Counted from the first letter of the stretch, positions 9,201 to 17,009 are shown. The stretch: 64,000 bases of DNA from Mariprofundus aestuarium (GCF_002795805.1 NZ_CP018799.1:799001-863000); one strand, 5' to 3'. Notes: generated by a model not told the origin, from the sequence alone. A program made the numbers and translations.

Positions 9201-9353
9201 TCGATGGGGCTGGTGATCTTTACCGGCCTCTCTATCGGGACCCTGTTTACCCTGTTTGTGGTGCCTGCGGTCTACGTGCTGCTGGCCAAAGATCGCACGG
9301 CTGAGGTGGTGAGCAGTGAAGAGGAGTTAAATCTTGCGGAGAAACTGGCATGA
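6276..9353 (+). CDS. RND-family multidrug efflux pump, inner-membrane subunit
   Basis: 1025 residues, normal for the hydrophobe/amphiphile RND family. It begins MRYTDIFIRKPVLATTI. Two sets of transmembrane helices each precede a large periplasmic loop. The proton-relay Asp pair is visible in TM4 (GLVVDDAIIIVENVDRH), and duplicated family motifs appear in the second half (LMGLISKHGILMVQFAN). It should export amphiphilic compounds in proton antiport; the substrate is not predictable. The GTG at 6276 is chosen because AGGAG lies 7 nt before it and the protein then begins like its family, although the frame is open from 6225. Its stop overlaps the cyclase gene start by 4 bp. Confidence 0.94.
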   Translation: MRYTDIFIRKPVLATTISLLLLVLGMQAIMNMSIRQYPETQNAVVTVSTVYYGADAETISGFITQPLETAIAQAEGIDYLSSVSVSGASTISATLRLNHDSNRALTDINAKVNAVLNQLPAEAQQPVLTVQVGETIDSMYMGFFSDVLPNNNVTDYLLRVVKPQLDGIEGVQRAEIIGARQFALRAWLDPARMAAYGISATEVYGALAANNYLAALGSSKGQMVSVDLNAATSLHSVEEFKRLAIREKNGAIVRLEDIANVVLGAEDYNLATAFDGDKSVFVGIKVAPDANVLEVVQRVRDAFPAIQGQMPNGLSGKIVYDGTKFIESSIDEVIKTLFEALLIVALVVFIFLGNWRAVVVPLVAIPLSLIGAFFMMQMLGYTINLLTLLSLVLAIGLVVDDAIIIVENVDRHMHDEGKSPFEAAIMAARELGGPIIAMTVVLIAAYVPIGFQGGLTGALFTEFAFTLAGAVTISGIVALTLSPMMTSKLFRPNQQESGLVEFINRQFSRLHAAYQRRLTGTLETWPVMVVMGGLLLVGVVYLFATSKAELAPEEDQGIVMAHVVGAPNATAQQMGVYADQAYKLARDLPEYDQMFQLTGIPTTNQGMGGVLFKPWDERDRSAAELQQVLQQRWSTIAGARVAAFQFPALPGSGGLPLQFVIKTTESFENLNEIVGKVLAKAQASGMFFFIDSDLKIDKPQSTLVVDRDMATDLGLTQQDIGAALGAALGGGYVNYFAIGGRSYRVMPQVAQEHRLNPEQVLDYHIRIPSGEMIAASTFASITHEVVPESINRFQQLNSATISGVYAPGVSQQQVLSFMQQALNEAAPAGYNPDYAGPSRQYMQESGGFVFTMLFAIVIVFLALSIQFNSFRDPLVILVSVPLALLGALLFINVGLASINIYTQVGLVTLMGLISKHGILMVQFANELQLQGRSKLDAIIEASSVRLRPILMTTAAMVLGVLPLVMASGAGAAGRYSMGLVIFTGLSIGTLFTLFVVPAVYVLLAKDRTAEVVSSEEELNLAEKLA

Positions 9354-10258
9354 GCCATATCTATTCGGAGAGTGACCAAAAGCGTATTGAAGTCGCGGAG
9401 AGGGAGACGATTCTAGCCTCATCGCTGAAATCGGGCATCAAACATACACACGCCTGTGGTGGCAATGCGCGCTGCTCTACCTGCAGGGTGCATGTGGTTG
9501 AAGGGCTGGAGCATTGTGAGCCGCGAAACAGTGCCGAAGAGAAGATGAAAGATCTGCTGCGCTTTCCTGATGATATCCGGCTTGCCTGTCAGACCAGAAT
9601 CAGTGGCGATATTAAAATCCGTCGCCTGGTCGTTGATGATCTGGATGCTCAAATTATCAACGATCAGCTGGCCAGCCATGATGAGAACTCACTGGGTCGG
9701 GAAAAAGATATTGCTGTGCTGTTTACCGATCTGGCCAACTACACCGAATTTGCCGAATCACTTCCTGCTTATGATGTGGTGCATGTGCTCAATCGCTACT
9801 ACATGACGATGAACGAAATCGTGACCAGACATGGCGGCGTGATCAGTGATGTGGCCGGCGATGGTATGTTGATTCTGTTTGGTGCCTGCAAGAAAGAGGA
9901 TGGCCTGGTGATCGATGCGATCCGTACCGTGCAGGCGATGCGTAAGGAGTTGAAGCATTTTAACGAATATCTGGAGAGTATGTACGGCCGTTCATTCGGT
10001 TTGCGGGCGGGTATCCATTATGGATCGGCCATTATTGGTCATTTTAGCACAGGCTCGATGAGTAAAGTCGCGGCAATTGGTGATACAGTTAATTTGGCTA
10101 GCAGGATCGAACAGGCGAACAAACAGTTTGGCTCCCAGCTTCTGATTTCAGAATCAGCATATGAACATGTAAGCAAACATGTAAAAACATCTGGATCACA
10201 TAGTTGTCAACTCAAAGGGAAGAGTGGCATTTATACCTTATATGAAGTTGAAGTATAG
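9350..10258 (+). CDS. 2Fe-2S ferredoxin domain fused to class III adenylate/guanylate cyclase
   Basis: 302 residues. Residues 1-95 are a plant-type [2Fe-2S] ferredoxin domain with C36, C42, C45 and C80 (C-x5-C-x2-C ... C). Residues 117-302 are a class III nucleotide cyclase catalytic domain. The metal-binding aspartates are D127 (VLFTDLANYT) and D171 (VAGDGML), 44 residues apart as in Rv1625c, and the transition-state residues are N248 and R252 (IGDTVNLASRIE). The usual adenine-selecting Lys four residues before the second Asp is replaced by D167, so substrate choice is uncertain. The cluster suggests redox-controlled cyclic-nucleotide production. Translational coupling to the RND pump (ATGA) is unusual. 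Confidence 0.88.
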   Translation: MSHIYSESDQKRIEVAERETILASSLKSGIKHTHACGGNARCSTCRVHVVEGLEHCEPRNSAEEKMKDLLRFPDDIRLACQTRISGDIKIRRLVVDDLDAQIINDQLASHDENSLGREKDIAVLFTDLANYTEFAESLPAYDVVHVLNRYYMTMNEIVTRHGGVISDVAGDGMLILFGACKKEDGLVIDAIRTVQAMRKELKHFNEYLESMYGRSFGLRAGIHYGSAIIGHFSTGSMSKVAAIGDTVNLASRIEQANKQFGSQLLISESAYEHVSKHVKTSGSHSCQLKGKSGIYTLYEVEV

Positions 10259-10385
10259 CCGGCTCCTTTCGTTATACGTGAATGGCCCTAATGGCCAGAA
10301 GCATTAGTAATCTGGCTGGCGAATGTATCAATGCTGAAGCGATTTAGTACTGAGGGATAGGGGTATTGGAAAGCCCTGACTGCCT

Positions 10386-10850
10386 TCAGTTCTCTATTCG
10401 GACAGGTTCTCCGACAGCGACATGCTCAAATAGCTCCAGCATATCCTCGTTTTTCATGCGGATGCAGCCGTGAGAGGCGGGGGAGCCGATCTTATCCTCT
10501 TCATGGGTGCCGTGAATGTAGATGTAACGGCGATATGTATCAACCTTGCCACGGCGGTTCTTGCCTGTTTCACAGCCTGTCAACCAGAGGATGCGGGTGA
10601 GAATCCAATCTTTCTTCGGGTCATCGTGTTCAGGGTCATAAATGCAGAACGGTTCGCGTGCCCTGAAGGCAGTCATTAGCGGAAGGTGATCCCCGATCTT
10701 TTCTGCAATCCGATGTTTGCCCAGTGGTGTCTGGAAGCTACCTGAAAGGTTGCCCACACCGTTGCTCGCTGTTGAAACAGGATAGGCGTACCAGACGCCG
10801 GTTTTGTGGCGGTGATATAACATCTGTTCTGATACGGAAACGATGATCAT
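10386..10850 (-). CDS. L,D-transpeptidase (YkuD-type) domain protein
   Basis: 154 residues consisting almost only of a YkuD catalytic domain. The active-site signature is visible: H113 in YIHGT, then H127-G-C129 in SPASHGCIRM, with C129 the nucleophile. The N-terminal half has GSFQTPLGKHRI, typical of the fold. L,D-transpeptidases make 3-3 cross-links or attach lipoproteins to peptidoglycan in the periplasm. No signal peptide precedes the domain from this start and none is obvious upstream, so its export route is unclear. It converges with the cyclase gene and is divergent from hrcA. Confidence 0.82.
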   Translation of the reverse strand: MIIVSVSEQMLYHRHKTGVWYAYPVSTASNGVGNLSGSFQTPLGKHRIAEKIGDHLPLMTAFRAREPFCIYDPEHDDPKKDWILTRILWLTGCETGKNRRGKVDTYRRYIYIHGTHEEDKIGSPASHGCIRMKNEDMLELFEHVAVGEPVRIEN

Positions 10851-10898
10851 GGCGTGAGTGTAACGTGATTGTATGGAGAGTTCACTGCCACTATTGGA

Positions 10899-10931
10899 TT
10901 GTCACTGGCAGTCGCTTCGCTAGAGTGCCAG
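10899..10931 (+). promoter_or_regulatory. hrcA promoter with overlapping CIRCE-like operator
   Basis: A sigma-70-like promoter, TTGTCA (10899-10904), 16-nt spacer, TAGAGT (10921-10926), is overlapped by the inverted repeat CTGGCAGTC (10905-10913), 9-nt spacer, GAGTGCCAG (10923-10931). The arms pair with one mismatch. The CIRCE consensus bound by HrcA is TTAGCACTC-N9-GAGTGCTAA; the arms here agree at 6/9 and 7/9 positions and the spacer length is exact. It lies 33 bp before the preferred hrcA start, so HrcA probably represses its own operon. Confidence 0.65.
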
Positions 10932-10963
10932 ACCTCAATGACTTCTATGGCACTTACATACCG

Positions 10964-11995
10964 ATGAAAGACAGACACGAACATATACTTGGTGAAGTGG
11001 TGCGAGCCTATCTCAACACGGGGCAGCCTGTCGGATCACGCACCCTCTCCGAGCAGGGGGAACTTGGGTTAAGCCCGGCATCAATCCGCAATGTGATGGC
11101 GGAGCTTGAACGGCAGGGGCTGCTTGCTTCTCCGCATACATCTGCCGGGCGCGTGCCGACTGATATCGGGCTGCGCTATTTCGTTGATTCACTGATGGCA
11201 GTCGACCCTGAAGTGAACAAGCAGCTTGAAAACTCAGTGGCTGGCCACCTCTCCAGTACGCCTGAACGTAACATCCTGTTGAAAAGAGCCACCGACGAAT
11301 TGGCAAACCTCACCCATTTTGCAGGCATGGTGTGGGTTCGAGAGCAGGGATTTAACCGTATCAACAGGATTGAGCTGGTGCCTGTCTCATCAGAAAAGCT
11401 GCTGGCAGTGATTGTCACCGATTCGGGTGAGGTGCAGAACCGCCTGATCGCACGCCCCAGGAATTTCAGTGACGTGGCTTTGCACGAAATCTCGGTGCGG
11501 CTGAATGAACTTCTGTCCGGCTGTAACCTGGAAGAGGTAAGGCTACGGCTGCAGCGGGAGATGGAATCAGACCGGCTCAGGGTGCGTCATCTGCTTGGGG
11601 ACTTGAAACGCTGGGCGGATGCCCCTACAGAGGGACAGACGGACATGTTTGTCAGTGGTCAGCGCCAGCTTCTTGAGATGCCGGAGTTTGCCGTGGTGGA
11701 CACGATTCGCTCGTTGATGAGTGCGATCGAAGACCGGCAGCAGCTTCTTCACCTAGTTGAGCAGGTTGAGCGTGAGGAGAGCGGTGTAAAGGTGTTTATC
11801 GGCAGCGAACACGCGCTGGTGAATATGGAGCAGGTTTCGGTGGTGCTGTCGCGCTACGAGGGGCCAGCCAATATAGTCGGTACCCTCGGTGTGATTGGGC
11901 CAAGGCGCATGCATTATGAGCGGGTGATGCCGATCGTGGATTGTACGGCCAAGTGGGTGAGCAGAATGCTCTCCGGTGGTTTGTACGCTAAATAG
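10964..11995 (+). CDS. hrcA: Heat-inducible transcription repressor HrcA
   Basis: 343 residues. The N-terminal winged helix shows HILGEVVRAYLNTGQPVGSRTLSE and LSPASIRNVMAELERQGLL followed by SPHTSAGRVPTDIGLRYFVD, all diagnostic of HrcA. A GAF-like middle domain and C-terminal dimerisation region follow (FIGSEHALVNMEQVSVVLSRY, GVIGPRRMHYERVMPIVD). HrcA represses chaperone genes by binding CIRCE and is kept active by GroEL. The ATG at 10964 is chosen because a frame open from 10865 would place the promoter and operator inside the gene; the ribosome-binding site is weak. It starts a chaperone cluster with grpE, dnaK and dnaJ. Confidence 0.93.
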   Translation: MKDRHEHILGEVVRAYLNTGQPVGSRTLSEQGELGLSPASIRNVMAELERQGLLASPHTSAGRVPTDIGLRYFVDSLMAVDPEVNKQLENSVAGHLSSTPERNILLKRATDELANLTHFAGMVWVREQGFNRINRIELVPVSSEKLLAVIVTDSGEVQNRLIARPRNFSDVALHEISVRLNELLSGCNLEEVRLRLQREMESDRLRVRHLLGDLKRWADAPTEGQTDMFVSGQRQLLEMPEFAVVDTIRSLMSAIEDRQQLLHLVEQVEREESGVKVFIGSEHALVNMEQVSVVLSRYEGPANIVGTLGVIGPRRMHYERVMPIVDCTAKWVSRMLSGGLYAK

Positions 11996-12025
11996 TTAAT
12001 AACAGCTGGATAGAAGGAGCTTACA

Positions 12026-12574
12026 GTGATTGGAAAGAAGAAAAAGAAGGCTGAAGAGAAGGCCCCGCAGGAAGAGATCATTCAGCTGGATGAGAATGGC
12101 GATGAAGTAATCATTGAGCCTGAGGTTGATCCACTGGAAGCAGCGCAGGCGGAGATCGCCGAGCTGAAAGACAAAGTGCTTCGCACCCATGCCGAGATGG
12201 AGAACCTGCGTAAGCGTACGCAGCGTGAAATCGCCGATGCACACAAGTTCGGCGTTGAGAAGTTTGCCACATCTCTTCTGGATGTGATGGATAACCTGGA
12301 ACGTGCACTGGCCGTGGAAGAGGGCAATGAAGCGGCATTTCGCGAGGGTGTTAAGCTGACACTCAACAGCTGGCACGAGATGATGGGCCGCTTTGAAGTC
12401 AAACGTATTGATGCCGTCGGTGAAGCATTTGATCCGCACTTTCATGAGGCGCTCTCGCAGATGCCGAGCGAAGAGCCTGCTGGCATGGTGATTGCCCAGC
12501 ATGTGGCCGGCTATACGCTTCATGGGCGCCTTATTCGCCCGGCCAAGGTGCTGGTCTCCAGTGGCCCGGCTTAA
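12026..12574 (+). CDS. grpE: Nucleotide exchange factor GrpE
   Basis: 182 residues from a GTG preceded by AAGGAG. The N-terminus is lysine and acid rich and disordered-looking, then a long coiled coil (AEIAELKDKVLRTHAEMENLRKR) and the GrpE four-helix/beta-wing region. The signature FDPHFHEAL is followed by a C-terminal beta segment ending HGRLIRPAKVLVSSG. GrpE dimers release ADP from DnaK. It is 30 bp after hrcA and on the same transcript, but is separated from dnaK by 184 bp holding another promoter. Confidence 0.95.
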   Translation: MIGKKKKKAEEKAPQEEIIQLDENGDEVIIEPEVDPLEAAQAEIAELKDKVLRTHAEMENLRKRTQREIADAHKFGVEKFATSLLDVMDNLERALAVEEGNEAAFREGVKLTLNSWHEMMGRFEVKRIDAVGEAFDPHFHEALSQMPSEEPAGMVIAQHVAGYTLHGRLIRPAKVLVSSGPA

Positions 12575-12671
12575 GCCAGTAATATTTACCATCGAAGTTT
12601 ACGAAGAATAAGAGAGTGTGACTTTTCTTCGTGCTCCTCGTGCGCGCGGCAGAAAAAAAATCAACTTGAGG

Positions 12672-12701
12672 GGTTGAAAGTGAAAATGTCACCCCCCATA
12701 A
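12672..12701 (+). promoter_or_regulatory. Sigma-32-like heat-shock promoter of dnaK
   Basis: GGTTGAAA (12672-12679) followed 14 nt later by CCCCATAA (12694-12701) matches the RpoH consensus CTTGAAA - 13 to 17 nt - CCCCATnT at nearly every position. Transcription would start near 12708, about 50 nt before the dnaK ATG. The hrcA operon upstream instead has a CIRCE-like operator, so the cluster appears to be under two heat-shock systems. Confidence 0.6.
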
Positions 12702-12758
12702 ACAGCTCAAGAGAGTTTTTAACATCAGTTTTTAACGTATAATCAGGAGCAGGAAAAC

Positions 12759-14684
12759 ATGGCAAAAGTAATTGGAATTGACCTCGGTACCACCAACTCG
12801 TGTGTAGCCGTTATGGAAGGCGATAAAGCCAAGGTAATTGCTAACAGTGAAGGTGATAACACCACCCCATCTGTTGTGGCATTTGCCAACGATGAGCGTC
12901 TGGTTGGCGCATCGGCCAAGCGTCAGATGGTTACCAATCCGGATAAAACATTCTATGCGGTAAAACGTCTAATCGGTCGTAAATTCGATTCGAAAGAGGC
13001 GAAACATCACCACGACCTGGTCTCCTACCCGCTGGTGGCCGCCGATAACGGCGATGCATGGCTGGAAGTTGATGGCAAGAAGATGAGCCCGCAGGAGATC
13101 TCTGCGATCACGCTGCAGAAGATGAAGAAGACAGCGGAAGACTATCTGGGTGAGTCCGTGACAGATGCGGTAATCACCGTTCCTGCTTACTTCAATGATT
13201 CCCAGCGTCAGGCTACCAAAGACGCCGGCGCAATTGCCGGGCTGAACGTACTGCGTATCGTCAATGAGCCAACTGCAGCAGCACTGGCCTACGGCCTGGA
13301 TAAAACCGAAGAGAATCACCTGATCGCCGTATACGACCTGGGTGGCGGCACCTTCGATATCTCGATCCTTGAGATAGGCGATGGCGTATTTGAAGTGAAG
13401 GCAACCAACGGTGATACCTTCCTCGGTGGTGAAGATTTCGATCAGGTGCTGATCAAGTATCTGGCGGCTGAGTTCAAGAAAGAGCATGGCGTTGATCTGA
13501 TGACTGACAAGCTGGCTCTGCAGCGTCTGAAAGAGGCGGCTGAGAAGGCGAAGATCGAACTCTCCTCCAGCACTCAGACTGAGGTGAACCTGCCGTTCAT
13601 TACCGCTGATGCATCCGGTCCTAAACATCTTCTGATCAAGCTCTCCCGTGCCAAGTTCGAAAGCCTGGTTGGCGATTTGGTCGCTAGTTCAATCGAGCCT
13701 TGTAAGCAGGCGCTGAAGGATGCCGGTGTGAAGGCCGGTGATGTTCACGAAGTAGTGTTGGTCGGCGGTATGACGCGTATGCCACTGGTACAGCAGAAGG
13801 TTCAGGAGTTCTTTGGTCGCGAGCCACACAAGGGTGTGAATCCTGATGAAGTGGTAGCCATTGGTGCAGCGATCCAGGGTGCGGTACTGACCGGTGAAGT
13901 GACCGACGTACTGTTGCTGGACGTAACCCCGCTCTCACTCGGTATTGAAGTGGAAGGCGGCCTGTTCAACAAGATCATCGAGAAGAACACCACTATCCCG
14001 ACCAAGAAGAGCCAGACCTACACCACCGCTGCCGATAACCAGACAGCAGTGACCATCAAGGTGGCGCAGGGCGAGCGTGACCTCTTCTCTGCCAACAAGC
14101 AGCTGGGCCTGTTTAATCTGGAAGGCATTGCTCCGGCACCGCGCGGTATGCCGCAGATCGAAGTGGCCTTCGATATCGATGCCAATGGTATTATGCATGT
14201 GCATGCCAAGGATAAAGGTACCGGTAAAGAGACCTCGATCCGTATCGAGTCTGGTTCCGGCCTTTCCGAGGAAGAGATCGAGCGCATGAAGAAGGATGCT
14301 GAGGCCAATGCCGATTCAGACAAGAAACTGAAAGAGCAGATCGAAGCAAAGAACCGTGCCGATGCGCTGGTCTACTCTACTGAGAAGTCACTAAAAGAGC
14401 ATGGTGACAAGGTAGATGAAGCCACACGCAAAGAGATCGAAGGTGCACTCGAGGAGCTGAAGAAGGCTATCGAGGGTGGCGATACCGACACCATCACAGC
14501 TGCCGAAACCAAGCTTGCCGAGAAGGCGCAGAAGCTGGGTGAAGCGATCTACCAGGATATGCAGAAGGAGCAGGCAGAGGCAGAAGCTGGCGAGTCAGGT
14601 GAAGCCGGTGGTGCTAAAGGCGATGATGTGATGGATGCTGAAGTTGTCGATGCTGAAGTTGTGGATGAAAAAGATAAGAAATAA
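12759..14684 (+). CDS. dnaK: Molecular chaperone DnaK (Hsp70)
   Basis: 641 residues, full length for bacterial DnaK. It begins [19 protein letters not shown] (phosphate loop). [30 protein letters not shown] and [12 protein letters not shown] mark the nucleotide-binding domain, then the linker [14 protein letters not shown] and the substrate-binding domain. The C-terminus ends in an acidic tail with a repeated [16 protein letters not shown], typical of the GrpE/DnaJ-dependent class. AGGAG lies shortly before the ATG. It has its own heat-shock promoter and is followed by a strong terminator. Confidence 0.98.
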   Translation: MAKVIGIDLGTTNSCVAVMEGDKAKVIANSEGDNTTPSVVAFANDERLVGASAKRQMVTNPDKTFYAVKRLIGRKFDSKEAKHHHDLVSYPLVAADNGDAWLEVDGKKMSPQEISAITLQKMKKTAEDYLGESVTDAVITVPAYFNDSQRQATKDAGAIAGLNVLRIVNEPTAAALAYGLDKTEENHLIAVYDLGGGTFDISILEIGDGVFEVKATNGDTFLGGEDFDQVLIKYLAAEFKKEHGVDLMTDKLALQRLKEAAEKAKIELSSSTQTEVNLPFITADASGPKHLLIKLSRAKFESLVGDLVASSIEPCKQALKDAGVKAGDVHEVVLVGGMTRMPLVQQKVQEFFGREPHKGVNPDEVVAIGAAIQGAVLTGEVTDVLLLDVTPLSLGIEVEGGLFNKIIEKNTTIPTKKSQTYTTAADNQTAVTIKVAQGERDLFSANKQLGLFNLEGIAPAPRGMPQIEVAFDIDANGIMHVHAKDKGTGKETSIRIESGSGLSEEEIERMKKDAEANADSDKKLKEQIEAKNRADALVYSTEKSLKEHGDKVDEATRKEIEGALEELKKAIEGGDTDTITAAETKLAEKAQKLGEAIYQDMQKEQAEAEAGESGEAGGAKGDDVMDAEVVDAEVVDEKDKK

Positions 14685-14706
14685 CACAGCAGCTTAAAGC
14701 TGGTGG

Positions 14707-14738
14707 GGAGCGGGGCGCTCAGGCGCCTTGCTCCTTTT
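14707..14738 (+). terminator. Intrinsic terminator after dnaK
   Basis: A 12-bp stem (14707-14718 with 14723-14734, including two G-T pairs), a TCAG tetraloop and a TTTT run. It lies 22 bp after the dnaK stop, so dnaJ either depends on read-through or has its own promoter in the following 100 bp, where I recognise none. Confidence 0.75.
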
Positions 14739-14844
14739 GTGTTTTGAATCAGGGGCTGAAAGCAGCCCCGCTTAACGTTGAAGTGATTAGGTTTCACAAG
14801 CTGAAGTCTAGTTTTAACTGTTTAAACGAACCAAGGGAGTGACA

Positions 14845-15990
14845 GTGTCCAACCGCGATTATTATGAAGTACTGGGTGTAGCTAAGGATGCGGATGAGAA
14901 CAGCATCAAGCGGGCCTATCGTAAGCTGGCAATGAAATATCATCCGGATCGCAACCCGGATGATGCTAAGGCAGCGGAAAATTTCCGTGAGGTGACCGAG
15001 GCCTACGAAGTACTGACCGATGAAGGCAAACGCAGCCGCTATGATCAATATGGTCATGCAGGTGTGGATGAACAGATGCAGGACTTCTGGGGTCGTGGTG
15101 GTGCTCAGGATTCACATGCATTCCGCGATTTTGGCGATATGTTCGGCGATGTCTTTGGTGACATGTTCGGCGGTCGTGGTGGTGGGCGCGCAGCACGCGG
15201 TGCAGACCTGCGTTATAACCTGACCATTACCCTTGAAGAGGCGGCCAGTGGTCGTGAAGTCGAGCTGAATATCCCCAGGCACGAAAGTTGTAACACCTGC
15301 CATGGAAGCGGTGCGCGTCCAGGCTCAAATCCGGTGCCATGTAACACCTGTGGCGGTCATGGCCAGGTGCAGATGCAACAGGGTTTCTTTGCTGTGCGCC
15401 GTACATGCCCAACCTGTCACGGTGCTGGAAAGCGCATCGATTCCCCTTGTCTGAGTTGCGGCGGTGCAGGCCGAACCAAGGTAAACAAGAAGCTGAAGGT
15501 GAAGGTGCCTGTCGGTGTTTACGAGGGTGCCCAGGTGCGCGTGGTTGGTGAAGGCGAGGCGGGAGAGCACGGAACACCTTCTGGCGATCTCTACATTGTC
15601 ATCTCATTGAAGCCGCACAAGATATTCGAACGCGATGGTGCGGACCTCTACTGCACGATGCCGGTTACATTTCCGCAGGCGGCACTGGGTGCGGAGGTTG
15701 ATGCACCGACGCTGGACGGCAAGATCAAGATCAAGATTCCGGCTGGAACCGAGGGTGCACGCGTATTCCGTTTGCGTGGCCATGGCGTGCCGGATGTGCG
15801 CACCGGTGGTCAGAAGGGTGATCTTTATGTGCGTGTTCATATTGCCGTGCCGAAGAAGATGAGCGCCAGGCAGCAGCAGCTATTGCGTGAATTTGCCGAT
15901 GAGGCGGGAGACGAAATCTATCCTGAGCGTTCCTCATTTCTGGGCAAGGTGAAGGATTTCTGGGAAGATCTCTCTCGAGAGGGTAAATGA
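14845..15990 (+). CDS. dnaJ: Molecular chaperone DnaJ (Hsp40)
   Basis: 381 residues. The J domain (1-70) has the HPD motif (KYHPDRNPDD). A Gly/Phe-rich region follows (FGDMFGDVFGDMFGG). Four zinc-centre repeats are present: CNTCHGSG, CNTCGGHG, CPTCHGAG and CLSCGGAG. Then come the C-terminal substrate-binding domains. DnaJ stimulates DnaK ATPase and delivers clients. GTG 14845 is preferred to the in-frame GTG 14839 because AAGGGAG sits 5 nt before it and the protein then starts SNRDYYEVLGV. It overlaps dapB by 4 bp. Confidence 0.96.
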   Translation: MSNRDYYEVLGVAKDADENSIKRAYRKLAMKYHPDRNPDDAKAAENFREVTEAYEVLTDEGKRSRYDQYGHAGVDEQMQDFWGRGGAQDSHAFRDFGDMFGDVFGDMFGGRGGGRAARGADLRYNLTITLEEAASGREVELNIPRHESCNTCHGSGARPGSNPVPCNTCGGHGQVQMQQGFFAVRRTCPTCHGAGKRIDSPCLSCGGAGRTKVNKKLKVKVPVGVYEGAQVRVVGEGEAGEHGTPSGDLYIVISLKPHKIFERDGADLYCTMPVTFPQAALGAEVDAPTLDGKIKIKIPAGTEGARVFRLRGHGVPDVRTGGQKGDLYVRVHIAVPKKMSARQQQLLREFADEAGDEIYPERSSFLGKVKDFWEDLSREGK

Positions 15991-16799
15991 TGGCTGATAT
16001 GCGGGTAATTGTAGTGGGCGCTTCCGGGCGCATGGGGCGGATGCTGGTCTCTGCGATCAGTGATGCCAAAGGTGCGGTTCTTGCCGGAGCGACCGAACGC
16101 ACGGGATCTGCATTTGTCGGCCGTGATGCCGGAGAGTTGGCTGGTATCGAAACACTGGGTGTGAATATCGTTGATGATATTAACAGCTGTTCTGAAGCAG
16201 ATGTGATTATCGATTTTACCGCACCTGCAGCGACACTAAGCCATGCGGCCTTTGCGGCAAGCCATGACATGGGCATGGTCATCGGCACCACAGGTTTTGA
16301 AGCGGCACAGATGGATGAGTTACGGGATATTCTCTCAGGATCACCTGTCGTGATGGCAGCCAATTACTCTGTGGGGGTGAACCTAGCCCTGAGTTTGATT
16401 GAGAGAGCGGCTGAAGTGCTGGGCGATGATTACGATGCCGAGATTTTCGAGGCACATCACAGGCACAAGGTGGATGCACCGAGCGGCACAGCGCTGGCGA
16501 TGGGTCGTGCGCTGGCTGTAGGGCGTTGTGTCTCTTTGGACGATACGGCTGTTTACTCCCGCGAAGGCATTACTGGCGCAAGAAAGCCCGGCTCAATCGG
16601 CTTCTCTGTCGTGCGCGGTGGCAATATTGTCGGCGAGCATCAGGCGATGTTTATTGCCGATGAAGAGCGCATTGAGATCAATCATGTGGCATCTGATCGC
16701 ATGGTTTTTGCCAAGGGTGCGGTGCGTGCAGGCTCATGGCTGATGGCCAAGGATGCCGGCTGGTATGATATGCAGGATGTTCTGAATCTCCGCGATTAG
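15987..16799 (+). CDS. dapB: 4-hydroxy-tetrahydrodipicolinate reductase
   Basis: 270 residues. The N-terminal dinucleotide-binding motif is VVGASGRMGRML; a second family motif is IGTTGF. The catalytic and substrate-binding signature is EIFEAHHRHKVDAPSGTA, including the catalytic His and Lys. DapB reduces HTPA in lysine and diaminopimelate synthesis in the cytoplasm. It is coupled to dnaJ by an ATGA overlap, so a cell-wall/lysine gene is co-expressed with a chaperone. A RegA-type box begins only 24 bp after the stop. Confidence 0.96.
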   Translation: MMADMRVIVVGASGRMGRMLVSAISDAKGAVLAGATERTGSAFVGRDAGELAGIETLGVNIVDDINSCSEADVIIDFTAPAATLSHAAFAASHDMGMVIGTTGFEAAQMDELRDILSGSPVVMAANYSVGVNLALSLIERAAEVLGDDYDAEIFEAHHRHKVDAPSGTALAMGRALAVGRCVSLDDTAVYSREGITGARKPGSIGFSVVRGGNIVGEHQAMFIADEERIEINHVASDRMVFAKGAVRAGSWLMAKDAGWYDMQDVLNLRD

Positions 16800-16822
16800 C
16801 GGTAAATATTGATAGAGAGCCT

Positions 16823-16871
16823 GCGACATTTTGCCATATTTCAGTGCTTTAATGTAGGGATTAGGCTTCGC
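16823..16871 (+). promoter_or_regulatory. RegA-box promoter driving a short transcript
   Basis: The box GCGACATTTTGCC (16823-16835) agrees with the RegR/RegA consensus GNGRCRTTNNGNCGC at all but the last two positions. A -10-like GATTAG (16859-16864) starts 25 nt after the TTTG and TTCGC (16867-16871) starts 33 nt after it, the same layout as four other promoters in the window. The only thing downstream before the next terminator is a stretch of about 90 nt without a gene. Confidence 0.5.
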
Positions 16872-16958
16872 ATGTACCAACTCGTATTGCGATGTTTTCT
16901 CTCCAAAGACTTCCATCGTTTCAAGCCCGGTCCTGCTCAGGCCGGGCTTTCTTTTTTT
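16872..16958 (+). ncRNA. Candidate small RNA with intrinsic terminator
   Basis: An interval of about 87 nt between a RegA-box promoter (16823-16871) and a strong Rho-independent terminator, with no credible reading frame. Two hairpins can be drawn. CGATG (16890-16894) pairs with CATCG (16914-16918) around a loop that exposes UCUCUCC (16898-16904), and the terminator stem follows. The loop could pair with Shine-Dalgarno sequences such as GGGGAGA at 19201-19207 before the copper-receptor gene. It may instead be only the dapB 3' untranslated region. Existence as an RNA is inference. Confidence 0.4.
16923..16958 (+). terminator. Intrinsic terminator between dapB and regB
   Basis: AAGCCCGG (16923-16930) pairs perfectly with CCGGGCTT (16942-16949), and the inner CCT/AGG can extend the stem. 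A T-rich run to about 16959 follows. It would end both dapB read-through and the candidate small RNA, and it isolates the regB promoter that begins 3 bp later. Confidence 0.85.
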
Positions 16959-16961
16959 TGC

Positions 16962-17009
16962 GCGACAATTTGTCACACTCCGATATTTTGCAATTCATAT
17001 AACTTTCGC
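16962..17009 (+). promoter_or_regulatory. RegA-box promoter of regB (autoregulation)
   Basis: GCGACAATTTGTCAC (16962-16976) contains the inverted repeat GACAA-T-TTGTC. TATAAC (16998-17003) starts 25 nt after the TTTG, and TTCGC (17005-17009) starts 32 nt after it. There is no recognisable -35 hexamer at the normal distance, which suggests an activator-dependent promoter. The box centre would be near -43 relative to transcription start. Confidence 0.6.

Noticed and set aside
10283-10297. Small palindrome TGGCC-CTAAT-GGCCA between the cyclase and L,D-transpeptidase genes
   Set aside because: Too short for a terminator and not followed by T residues; left without a call.
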